From Bradyrhizobium sp. cir1 (lineage in GTDB: Bacteria; Pseudomonadota; Alphaproteobacteria; Rhizobiales; Xanthobacteraceae): a stretch of DNA of 64,000 nucleotides. The notes beneath the pieces are model-generated. The model was not told the origin of the DNA and did not search any database. It saw nothing but the letters and a program-made list of their open reading frames with translations. Each line of letters begins with the position of its first letter. Within the stretch, counting starts at the first letter, position 1. A program made the translations under genes and the position numbers. The stretch lies in the NCBI RefSeq assembly GCF_014198245.1, contig NZ_JACIHE010000015.1, forward strand, positions 1 through 64,000, written 5' to 3'. Of this stretch, positions 43,164 to 50,573 are shown one piece after another.

Positions 43164-43640
43164 GAGCGTTTCTTCGGGGCTGTTGTTCTGTATGCGGGCA
43201 GCTTACGCACGCCGCAGTGTTCGGCAATGGACATTCACCGTTCGTCACATGTTCGGTGGCACGCGATCATCCCGCACCCACGTGTCGAACCATGGGCTCC
43301 GTCATCCCCGCGCAACGGCGAAGCCGTTGTCGCTGGAGGCGCGAGTGGCGCGATGCAGCCGGGCCGTCGCCCTTCGAGGGCCGCTGAAGAAGCGGCCGCC
43401 TCAGGTTGACGGTGACAGATTGTGCGCTCGACGGGATCAGGCCCGGTTCGTAGTCCCGCGACAACCCGCCCGAACCCGCCAAATGCCAACTCAAGTTGTA
43501 TTCACCCTCGAAATCCGCATGGCTGCCATCACGCGATTGTGGTGAACCGGGCAGGCCGCTCGGTAGACTCACGGACTTCAAGTCGAAATCCATTTTGATT
43601 TTTTTATTGCCCGATACCGCTGTGAGATCTGAGTTTCGCC
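43164..43640. other. Intergenic region, divergent promoters
   Basis: A 477-base gap between the leftward lyase and the rightward winged-helix regulator. A degenerate palindromic stretch (43300-43420, GTCATCC to GAAGCGGCCGCCTCAGG) may be an old repeat remnant. The last 60 bases before the regulator are AT-rich (CATTTTGATTTTTTTATTGC) and probably hold its promoter. I see no gene. Confidence 0.45.
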
Positions 43641-45200
43641 GTGCAGTTTCTATTCCGGGATCACCTTCTCGACACTGACCTGCGCGAGCTGAGCCGCGAG
43701 CAGGTTCCCGTTGCCGTGGAACCGCAGGTTTTCGATCTCGTCGTCCATCTCATGGAGAACCGCGACCGGGTGGTCAGCAAGGACGAGCTGATCGACAAGA
43801 TCTGGCACGGACGCAGCGTCTCCGAATCCACCCTGACCAGCCGCATCAACGCGGCCCGCAAGGCAATCGGCGACAATGGCGCGAACCAGGCGCTGATCCG
43901 TACCATCGCGCGCAAGGGATTTCGCTTCGTCGGCGACGTCGAGACCAAGCTCGGCGCGGTCGCGCCGGAGCTCGGCCGTTTCGTCCAGGCGCCGCAAGCT
44001 GTGCTCGCGCTGCCCGACCGGCCCGCGATCGCCGTGCTGCCCTTCACCAACATGAGTGGTGACCGCGAGCAGGACTATTTCTCCGACGGCATCAGCGAAG
44101 ACATCATCACCGCGCTGTCGAAGCTGCGCTGGTTCTTCGTCATCGCGCGCAATTCCTCCTTCGTCTACAAGGGCCGTGCCGTGCACATCCAGGAGGTCGC
44201 GCGCGAGCTCGGCGTACGCTACGTGCTCGAAGGCAGCGTGCGGCGGAGCGGCGACCGGCTGCGCATCTCGGCCCAGCTCAACGACGTCTCGACCGGCAGC
44301 CATCTCTGGGCCGAGCGCTACGACCGCGAGCTTGCCGATATCTTCGCCGTGCAGGACGAGATCACCGAGGCGATCGTCGCCGCGATCGAGCCGCAGCTCT
44401 ATGCCGCCGAGAGCTTTCGCGCCCAGCAGAAGCCGCCGGGCAGCCTCGACGCCTGGGGCCTTCTGATGCGAGGCCTGTCGCATTACTGGCGCATCACCCG
44501 CGAGGACAATGCGACGGCGCAGGGGCTGCTCGAGAAGGCCGTCGCGATCGACCCGGCCTATGGCAAGGCGCTGGGCCTGCTCGCGACCAGCCACATCTTC
44601 GGGGCGCATATGGGCTGGGCCGACATAGCCATGACCGTTCCGGTCGCCGAACGCGCGGCGCTCGCAGCGGTAGAGGCCGATCGCGAGGACGCGTTCGCCC
44701 ATCTCGGCCTTGCCTATACCTATCTGTTCCGCCGCCGTTTCGACGACGCGCTGGCCGAGTTCGAGCTGGCCCTGCGGCTCAATCCGAACTTTGCCATGGC
44801 CCACGCCTTCTACGGCGTGACGCTGTGCTACGCGGGACGATGGCAGGACGGCGATGCCGCCGCGCGGCGCGCGCTGCGGCTGAGCCCGCGCGATCCGCTC
44901 GCGGCGATCTATTGCGGCGTTGCCGCCTACGCCCAGTTCATCGGCCGCAATTACGAACAATCCATGCAGATGGCGCGGGAATCGATGCGGCAGCGCGCCG
45001 ATTTTGTCGGCGCCCATCGCGTGCTGAGCGCGGCCGCCGGCATGTCAGGAGATCCCGCGCTCGCGGCGTCCGCGCTGGAAGGCCTGCGCCGCACCCAGCC
45101 CGGGATCTCGCTCGCCTGGATTACGCGCGAATTGCCGATGCAGCGGCAAGAGGACCGCGAACATTATCTGGAAGGATTGCGGCGCGCGGGGATGAGGTGA
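43641..45200 (+). CDS. Winged-helix DNA-binding/TPR regulator (first paralogue)
   Basis: A 519-residue cytosolic protein. The N-terminal Trans_reg_C (OmpR/ToxR-type) winged helix spans about 1-100 (LSREQVPVAVEPQVFDLVVH, then DELIDKIWHGRSVSESTLTS). A FlgO/TolB-like domain at about 130-250 starts RPAIAVLPFTNMSGD and contains YVLEGSVRRSG. TPR-like helices fill about 280-500 (AHLGLAYTYLFRRRFDDALA). No cyclase catalytic residues are present. The start is GTG at 43641. It is convergent with a GFA-family gene. It is strongly similar to the regulator at 46685-48229, evidently a duplication. Confidence 0.88.
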   Translation: MQFLFRDHLLDTDLRELSREQVPVAVEPQVFDLVVHLMENRDRVVSKDELIDKIWHGRSVSESTLTSRINAARKAIGDNGANQALIRTIARKGFRFVGDVETKLGAVAPELGRFVQAPQAVLALPDRPAIAVLPFTNMSGDREQDYFSDGISEDIITALSKLRWFFVIARNSSFVYKGRAVHIQEVARELGVRYVLEGSVRRSGDRLRISAQLNDVSTGSHLWAERYDRELADIFAVQDEITEAIVAAIEPQLYAAESFRAQQKPPGSLDAWGLLMRGLSHYWRITREDNATAQGLLEKAVAIDPAYGKALGLLATSHIFGAHMGWADIAMTVPVAERAALAAVEADREDAFAHLGLAYTYLFRRRFDDALAEFELALRLNPNFAMAHAFYGVTLCYAGRWQDGDAAARRALRLSPRDPLAAIYCGVAAYAQFIGRNYEQSMQMARESMRQRADFVGAHRVLSAAAGMSGDPALAASALEGLRRTQPGISLAWITRELPMQRQEDREHYLEGLRRAGMR

Positions 45201-45208
45201 CGCCGCTC

Positions 45209-45241
45209 ACCCTCCCCTGCAGGGCCCCTCCAGGGGAGGGT
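45209..45241. terminator. Hairpin between convergent genes
   Basis: ACCCTCCCCTG (45209-45219) and CAGGGGAGGGT (45231-45241) pair perfectly. The same CCCTCCCC arms bound the larger repeat at 48233-48402, which follows the paralogous regulator. It may be a solo arm pair of that repeat that works as a terminator. Confidence 0.55.
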
Positions 45242-45251
45242 AAGAGCGAGC

Positions 45252-45674
45252 CTACTCCTGCATCATCTCGCCGCTGCCGCCGAATTCCGCCGGGAAGTCC
45301 TTCAGCTTGGGCAGGCCGTCGCGCATCGGCAGCACGGTCTCGGCGTAATTGACGTGGACGCCGGGCGTGAACGCGAGCGTCGGAATGGTGGCGGTGAAGA
45401 CGTCGACGAGGCCGAGCGGCGGGTGATTGGTCATGAGATGGCCACCACACTTCCTGCAATATTTGCGCTGGCTGAGCGGCGTCTTGGCGAAGGTCTCGAC
45501 ATGCTGGGCGCCCTCGGTGATGCGCACGGCTTCGGGCTTCCACAGGCTGAAGGCGTTCACCGGTCCGCCGGACCAGGACCGGCAGGAGCGGCAATGGCAA
45601 TAGCCCATCGCCTCCGGCGCGCCCGTGACCTCGACCGTGACAGCGCCGCAGAAGCAGTTTCCGACATGTTTCAT
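45252..45674 (-). CDS. GFA/CENP-V-fold zinc protein
   Basis: A 140-residue protein of the glutathione-dependent formaldehyde-activating enzyme family. Zinc cysteines are visible: GNCFCGAVTVEV near 6-17, YCHCRSCRSWSGG near 30-40 and KYCRKCGGHL near 84-93. Family members bind glutathione adducts; few are truly characterised as S-hydroxymethylglutathione synthases. An alternative start at 45689 adds five residues, but the ATG at 45674 has GGAG nine bases before it. It sits between two winged-helix/TPR regulators and beside the methanethiol methyltransferase-like gene. Confidence 0.85.
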   Translation of the reverse strand: MKHVGNCFCGAVTVEVTGAPEAMGYCHCRSCRSWSGGPVNAFSLWKPEAVRITEGAQHVETFAKTPLSQRKYCRKCGGHLMTNHPPLGLVDVFTATIPTLAFTPGVHVNYAETVLPMRDGLPKLKDFPAEFGGSGEMMQE

Positions 45675-45762
45675 TTGGGTCGTCTCCATGATGAAGGATC
45701 GATATCGCGTGTCGGCGCGCCATGCGTCCTCCTTTCGGTGGACGCATGGCGCGAGGCGGAGA

Positions 45763-46551
45763 CTATACTGATCTGCGCCAGGGAATAAGCATCGACACCC
45801 GTTGTTTGTACTGCCGGTACTCGTCGCCGAAGAGATCGACGAGGTCGCGCTCCTCCAGCGCGATGCCGACGAAGATGTAGATCGTGGTCACGGCCGCGAA
45901 CAGCAGATGTCCCGCCGTCATGACCGGCGCCGCCCAGAACGCGACGATGAAACCGAGATAGATCGGATGGCGAATGAACTTGTAGAGCAGCGGCGTCTTG
46001 AAACGCGGCGGCGCGGCTTCCCTGCCAACGAGATGATCGGTCACCTGATTCAAGCCGAACAACTCGAAATGGTTGATGATGAAGGTCGAGGTGAACACCA
46101 GCACCCAGCCCGCGAAGGACAGCGTGACCACCGTCACGGCAAGATCGGGGTTCTCGACCTCCCATATGACCGCCGGCAGCGGACGCCACTGCCAGAACAG
46201 GAGGAGCAATGACAGGCTCGCGAACAACACATAGGTCGAGCGCTCGACCGGCTTGGGGACGAACTGCGTCCACCACGCCTTGAATTGTTGGCGCGCCATC
46301 ACGCTGTGTTGAACCGCGAACAGCGACATCAGCAGCAGATTGACGATGACCGCGCGAACGACGGGCGCTTCGGCTCCGGTGTCGATGGTCTTCGGCACCA
46401 TCACCCCCATGACGAAGCCGATGGCGTAGAGAATGGTGACGAAAAAGACGAGATATGCCGCAATTCCGTACAGAAAGGCGATGAACCTGAAAATGCGTGA
46501 GCCCGCAACTTCCGGGCCGATGGAATGAACCTGGTGATCAAGTTGGGTCAT
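45763..46551 (-). CDS. mddA: Methanethiol S-methyltransferase (MddA-like)
   Basis: A 262-residue integral-membrane methyltransferase related to isoprenylcysteine carboxyl methyltransferases. MddA converts methanethiol to dimethyl sulfide with S-adenosylmethionine. Five to six helices are visible. The C-terminal cofactor region has PLLYKFIRHPIYLGFIVAFW and, later, ALEERDLVDLFGDEYRQYK, as in MddA/NnrU-type proteins. The start at 46551 has GGAGCG closely upstream. It is divergent from a winged-helix/TPR regulator, with a tandem operator candidate between. MddA activity has been reported for Bradyrhizobium proteins; for this one it is inferred. Confidence 0.82.
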   Translation of the reverse strand: MTQLDHQVHSIGPEVAGSRIFRFIAFLYGIAAYLVFFVTILYAIGFVMGVMVPKTIDTGAEAPVVRAVIVNLLLMSLFAVQHSVMARQQFKAWWTQFVPKPVERSTYVLFASLSLLLLFWQWRPLPAVIWEVENPDLAVTVVTLSFAGWVLVFTSTFIINHFELFGLNQVTDHLVGREAAPPRFKTPLLYKFIRHPIYLGFIVAFWAAPVMTAGHLLFAAVTTIYIFVGIALEERDLVDLFGDEYRQYKQRVSMLIPWRRSV

Positions 46552-46637
46552 AAAACGCTCCGTTGTGCCGAGGCATCGGCACTGTTTGGTCTTCGCACCT
46601 TGCCGGATCGGACGTCCCCCGGCTTTCGCGGAGGGTT

Positions 46638-46678
46638 GATTTTCGCCTGAGACGACTTTGATTTTTGCTTGAGACGAC
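46638..46678. promoter_or_regulatory. Tandem 19-bp direct repeat, operator candidate
   Basis: GATTTTCGCCTGAGACGAC (46638-46656) and GATTTTTGCTTGAGACGAC (46660-46678) differ at two positions and start 22 bases apart, about two helical turns. They lie in the 133-base gap between divergent mddA and the winged-helix regulator, a few bases before the regulator's GTG. Tandem direct repeats two turns apart are typical targets of OmpR-type winged helices, so this may be the regulator's own site. Confidence 0.6.
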
Positions 46679-46684
46679 AGAAAC

Positions 46685-48229
46685 GTGCGATTTTGCTTTG
46701 AAAACAACGTGCTGGACGGCGATCTGCGCGAATTGACCTGCGCCGGAGTGGCCGTGCCGTTGCAGCCGCAGGTGTTCGATCTGCTGCTTTACCTCGTCGC
46801 GGAGCGCGCCCGGGTGGTCAGCAAGGATGACCTGATCAGCCAGATCTGGAGCGACCGGATCGTCTCGGATTCCGCCCTGAACAGCCGCATCAACGCCGCG
46901 CGCAAGGCGCTGGGCGACGACGGCGCGACCCAGCGGCTGATCAAGACCATTCCGCGCAAGGGCTTTCGTTTCGTCGGCGACGTCAGGGAAGACGCGGCGG
47001 CCGCGCCGGCGCCCGCTGAACCCGCAACAGCGCGCACGGTGACGGACCGCCCGGCGATCGCGGTGCTCGCCTTCGAGAACATGAGCGGCGATCCCGCACA
47101 GGACTATTTTGGCGACGGCATCAGCGAGGACATTCTCACCGCGCTGTCGAAGCAGCGCTGGTTCATGGTGATCGCCCGCAACTCGTCCTTCACCTACAAG
47201 GGTCGCGCGGTCCACATCAGGCAGATCGCCGAGGAGCTTGGCGTCCGCTATATCGTCGAAGGCAGCGTGCGCAAGGCGGACAGCCGGGTGCGCATCACCG
47301 CACAGCTGAACGACGCCACGTCGGGCAGCCATCTCTGGGCCGAGCGCTACGACCGCGAGCTCGTCGACGTCTTCACCGTGCAGGACGAGATCACCAACGC
47401 GATCGTCGCGGCGATCGAGCCGCAGATCCACGCGGCGGAGAATTTTCGCAGCCATCGCAAGCCGCCCGCGAGCCTGGACGCCTGGGACCTGTTGATGCGC
47501 GCGCTGTCGCATTACTGGCGCGTGACCCGGCAGGACCACGAGGCCGCGAAGGCGCTGCTCGAGCGCGCGATCGCGATCGATCCGAATTACGGCCAGGCAC
47601 TGTCGGTGCTGGCCGTGAACGACATGTTCGGCGTGCATCTCGGCTGGGCCGAGCTGGCCGCGGTGGCCCCGGTCGCGGAAGCCGCCGCGCTCAAAGCGGT
47701 GCGCTGCGACCACGAGGATGCCTGGGCGCATGCCGCGCTCGGCAGCGTCTACTTCTCGACCCGCAGGCTTGCGGACGCGTTGTCCGAGTTCGAGCAGGCC
47801 CTCGCGCTCAATCCGAACTTCTCGCTGGCGCAAGGCTATAGCGCGCTGGCGCTATCCTATGCCGGACGGTCGAAGGACGCCTTTGCTGCGGCGCAGAAGG
47901 CGATCCGGCTCTCACCGCGCGATCCGTCACTGGCGATCTATCATGGCATCGCCGCCTATGCGCGCTTCACCGAGCGGCAGTATGACGAAGCCATCGCGCT
48001 GGCGCGCGAGGCGATCCGCCACCGCGGCGACCTCACCGGCGCCTACCGCGTTCTCGCCGTTTCGGCCGGCATGATCGGCGACAGCGCGCTTGCAGAGATG
48101 GCACTCGGCGAGCTCCGCCGCACCCAGCCGAGCATCTCGCTGCAGTGGATCGCGACGCAGCTGCCGTGGGCCAGCGACGCCGATCGCGAGCACTATCTGG
48201 AGGGATTCCGGCGGGCGGGATTGCGGTGA
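46685..48229 (+). CDS. Winged-helix DNA-binding/TPR regulator (second paralogue)
   Basis: A 514-residue protein with the same layout as the regulator at 43641: winged helix about 1-100 (AVPLQPQVFDLLLYLVA, then DDLISQIWSDRIVSDSALNS), linker rich in Ala/Pro/Glu, FlgO-like domain from about 120 (RPAIAVLAFENMSGD; YIVEGSVRKADS) and TPR helices to the end. The two share long identical stretches such as GSHLWAERYDREL and QDEIT. It starts at GTG 46685 directly after the tandem repeat, so a short leader is implied. Divergent from mddA, which it may control. Confidence 0.88.
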   Translation: MRFCFENNVLDGDLRELTCAGVAVPLQPQVFDLLLYLVAERARVVSKDDLISQIWSDRIVSDSALNSRINAARKALGDDGATQRLIKTIPRKGFRFVGDVREDAAAAPAPAEPATARTVTDRPAIAVLAFENMSGDPAQDYFGDGISEDILTALSKQRWFMVIARNSSFTYKGRAVHIRQIAEELGVRYIVEGSVRKADSRVRITAQLNDATSGSHLWAERYDRELVDVFTVQDEITNAIVAAIEPQIHAAENFRSHRKPPASLDAWDLLMRALSHYWRVTRQDHEAAKALLERAIAIDPNYGQALSVLAVNDMFGVHLGWAELAAVAPVAEAAALKAVRCDHEDAWAHAALGSVYFSTRRLADALSEFEQALALNPNFSLAQGYSALALSYAGRSKDAFAAAQKAIRLSPRDPSLAIYHGIAAYARFTERQYDEAIALAREAIRHRGDLTGAYRVLAVSAGMIGDSALAEMALGELRRTQPSISLQWIATQLPWASDADREHYLEGFRRAGLR

Positions 48230-48232
48230 GAC

Positions 48233-48402
48233 CTCTTACCCTCCCCTGGAGGGGGAGGGTCGGCTCACATTGAGCGCAGCGAAATGTGAGACGGGGTGGG
48301 GTGACGGTCTCTCCCCATCCAACAGTGTCCGAGTGGAGAGATCACCCCACCCCGCTCGCGCTGCGCGCGATCGACCCTCCCCCTCCAGGGGAGGGTAAGA
48401 GC
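48233..48402. repeat. Intergenic repeat with CTCTTACCCTCCCC ends
   Basis: Inverted ends GCTCTTACCCTCCCCTGGAG-type arms bound a 170-base element; internal arms ACGGGGTGGGGTGA and TCACCCCACCCCG form a second stem. It fills the gap between two convergent genes and may terminate both. Confidence 0.7.
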
Positions 48403-48411
48403 ACAGCAATG

Positions 48412-48894
48412 CTAGGCGACGCTCTTCCGGCGCAGATGGACGATGACGTCGAGCCGCGCGATCTCGTGGCCGGGAAGCGCCTCGGGCATCCTGGTGAAGG
48501 CGAGGCCGTCGGCGACGTCGACCAGCATATCCTCGCCTTCGAGATAGAAGTGCGGGTGGACTGAGGTGTCGGTATCGAAGAACGACTTGATGCCGTCGGC
48601 CGCGATCCGGCGCAACAGGCCGGCTTCCGTGAACTGGTTCAGGGTGTTGTAGACGGTCGCGAGCGACAGATAGGCGTTCGCGGCCATCGCCTCTTCATAA
48701 AGGCTCTCCGCGGTGACGTGACGGTGGCCGCGCAAGAACAGCAACCGGCCGAGCGCCAGGCGCTGGCGGGTCGGCCGCAGGCCGGCATCGACGAGCAATT
48801 GCAGACAGCACTGCATGCCCTCATTCACCTCAGGTCCGGCGACATCGGGTCCGCTGTCGTCGCCCGCAGGGATATTCGTGGCGTGCATGTCCAT
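48412..48894 (-). CDS. Fur-family iron response regulator (Irr-like, second type)
   Basis: A 160-residue Fur-family protein closely matching rhizobial Irr, which represses or activates iron and haem genes and responds to haem instead of iron. The winged helix is LRPTRQRLALGRLLFLRGHRHVT with SLATVYNTLNQFTEAGLLRR as recognition region (about 37-90). Irr's haem-regulatory Cys-Pro motif near the N-terminus is absent, and the HHH haem site is replaced by HPH in SVHPHFYLEG. This makes it an Irr2-like paralogue, possibly with altered haem control. Starts at 48894 or 48888 are equivalent. Confidence 0.87.
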   Translation of the reverse strand: MDMHATNIPAGDDSGPDVAGPEVNEGMQCCLQLLVDAGLRPTRQRLALGRLLFLRGHRHVTAESLYEEAMAANAYLSLATVYNTLNQFTEAGLLRRIAADGIKSFFDTDTSVHPHFYLEGEDMLVDVADGLAFTRMPEALPGHEIARLDVIVHLRRKSVA

Positions 48895-49075
48895 CGATCG
48901 TCTCACGTCTGCAAGAATCAGGACGCGCAACTCGACATCCCGCCAGTTGCTATTCGATCGCAGAAGCGGCTGCCTGGCTTTGATCCGGATCAAATTTGGC
49001 ACCGACCCGCCTCTGACGTATCGCAAGGCGGTCCGTTTTATTCCCAGCCAGAATGCGGAAACTGATGAGGCTCAC

Positions 49076-49387
49076 ATGTCCAGGCCGGTTCCCGACAAGG
49101 CAGAGGTCGCGCTCGAATATCCCGACAAGTTCTATGTCGGCACCTTCGAGCACTCATCCCGCTTCGAGGCGCGGCTCGATGGCAGCGGGGTTGCGCTCGT
49201 GCTGCAACATCCGGGCGCGGACGACGAACGCAAATCGGTGCATCTGCACATCAATTTCGGGCTGCTGGCCGGCATCCTGCGGGAGCTCGCCGGCAGCGTC
49301 GCCGCGATGCCCAAGGACGACATCGCGCATCGCGAGCAGCTCGCAGACGCGCTCGACGAATTGCGCCGGGCGCTGCGGACGCCCTGA
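49076..49387 (+). CDS. Small conserved hypothetical protein
   Basis: A 103-residue soluble protein with GAGG eight bases before its ATG. Beta-rich first half (FYVGTFEHSSRFEARLDGSG), then a helix with GLLAGILRELAGSV and a charged C-terminus. No family recognised. It is divergent from the Irr-like gene, so it may be under its control, but no Irr box (TTTAGAA-type) was found between them. Confidence 0.65.
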   Translation: MSRPVPDKAEVALEYPDKFYVGTFEHSSRFEARLDGSGVALVLQHPGADDERKSVHLHINFGLLAGILRELAGSVAAMPKDDIAHREQLADALDELRRALRTP

Positions 49388-49390
49388 CGG

Positions 49391-49714
49391 TTACTTCGCT
49401 TTGACCTGGATCGGCTTCGGGGCCGGCACGGCCGCCCATTCCTTGTCGGCGCGTGGGCCGTTGAGGTCGCCGGTCAGCCCGACGAGCTGGCCGGGCAGAA
49501 CGTCGAGGGTCTGTTGCCAGGTCTGGGTCTGGCACAGGAATTTTATGAGGCAGCCTTTCAGCTTCAAGCGATCGGCCGAATCGCGCCAAAGCGACACCGA
49601 GTAGAACTTGCCGTCCTCGGCATTATAGATGTCGCCGGCAAACCGTCCCGGCGCCCTGGCGCATTTGGCCGCAGGCGCGGATTTGGGCAGCGTCCGGTTG
49701 GAATTCGTTAACGA
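49391..49714 (-). pseudogene. 5'-truncated DUF2147-like gene remnant
   Basis: The frame encodes FAGDIYNAEDGKFYSVSLWR and then LKLKGCLIKFLCQTQTW, the typical C-terminal half of DUF2147 proteins (secreted, about 120-130 residues). The open frame runs back only to a stop at 49715-49717 without any ATG; the only in-frame GTG, at 49597, lies inside the conserved region. The signal peptide and the first half of the domain are missing and the TetR gene ends five bases further on. A 68-residue protein from 49597 is possible, but a truncated remnant is more likely. Confidence 0.6.
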
Positions 49715-49718
49715 CTAC

Positions 49719-50357
49719 TCAGGCGCGCTTGCGCGGGGTTGCGGCCTTTGCCGCCGAGGCCGCTCCGGATTTCGCAGCACGCTTCGTGGCCGACTGTTCG
49801 AGGGCGTTCCACTGCCCGTCGTCGAGCAGACGCGCGAACAGCCGCTGGTGCTCGTCCTTGCCGAGCGGCGACATGCCGAACAACGAGCTCAGCAGCAGTC
49901 CCATCGCTCCGGCCCAGCGCAGCATCGCGAGATCAGGATCCCTGGCCTCCTCCCTGATCGCCGCCATCCTCTCCATCTCACGCTCGCGCGGCAGCGCCAT
50001 CAGGCGGGGATTCTCGACCATGGCGGCAACCAGGGCCAGCGCGGCGGAATTCGGCGAGGTCGCCGCTTCCCTGATCGTGGCGATCTGGGTCGCCAGACTG
50101 GGGTTGGCCGAGGATGCGCTGACCTTCGCCAAATAGTGAGACGAGAACTCCTCGAAATGCGCCATCTGGCGCTCGAGCAATGCCTTCAGCACCGCCTCCT
50201 TGGTGCGGAACTGGTGCATCACCCCGCCCTTGCTGAGGCCGCTCTCGCGCGCGATCGCATCGAGCGTCAGCCGGCCGGGCCCGTCGCGCGCGATGATGGC
50301 GATGGCCGCTTCGAGCGCAGCATTGCGGGACCGTTCGGAGCGCGTGGCATTGTCCAT
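49719..50357 (-). CDS. TetR-family transcriptional regulator
   Basis: A 212-residue repressor. The N-terminal helix-turn-helix is seen as LTLDAIARESGLSKGGVMHQF (about 30-50, split here at the turn: ARESGLSKGGV) followed by TKEAVLKALLERQ. The ligand domain follows, then a basic Lys/Ala/Arg tail (KRAAKSGAASAAKAATPRKR) that may bind DNA nonspecifically. The much longer frame to 51074 is rejected. Divergent from the binding-protein gene at 50574, which it probably regulates. Confidence 0.88.
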   Translation of the reverse strand: MDNATRSERSRNAALEAAIAIIARDGPGRLTLDAIARESGLSKGGVMHQFRTKEAVLKALLERQMAHFEEFSSHYLAKVSASSANPSLATQIATIREAATSPNSAALALVAAMVENPRLMALPREREMERMAAIREEARDPDLAMLRWAGAMGLLLSSLFGMSPLGKDEHQRLFARLLDDGQWNALEQSATKRAAKSGAASAAKAATPRKRA

Positions 50358-50573
50358 GGCGGACTTGTCCCCGTGACAGAAGGATGAATCAAGTGGAAAC
50401 AGGACGCGCTGTACATTTTTTGTGCGAACCCTGTCGAGACTTTCATCTTGCGGCGCCGAATGAGACTGTGTGAGCCTCGATGTCGGATGGGGACTGGGAT
50501 GGGCCGGCCGTCGCTTTGCGCGCGAGGACGTCGCGAAGCGTTTGCGGCTGGCCGCGCTTGAGAAAGATACGAT

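Noticed and set aside
48895..49075. Irr-type iron control element upstream of the Irr-like gene
   Set aside because: No TTTAGAA/TTCTAAA-type motif could be found.
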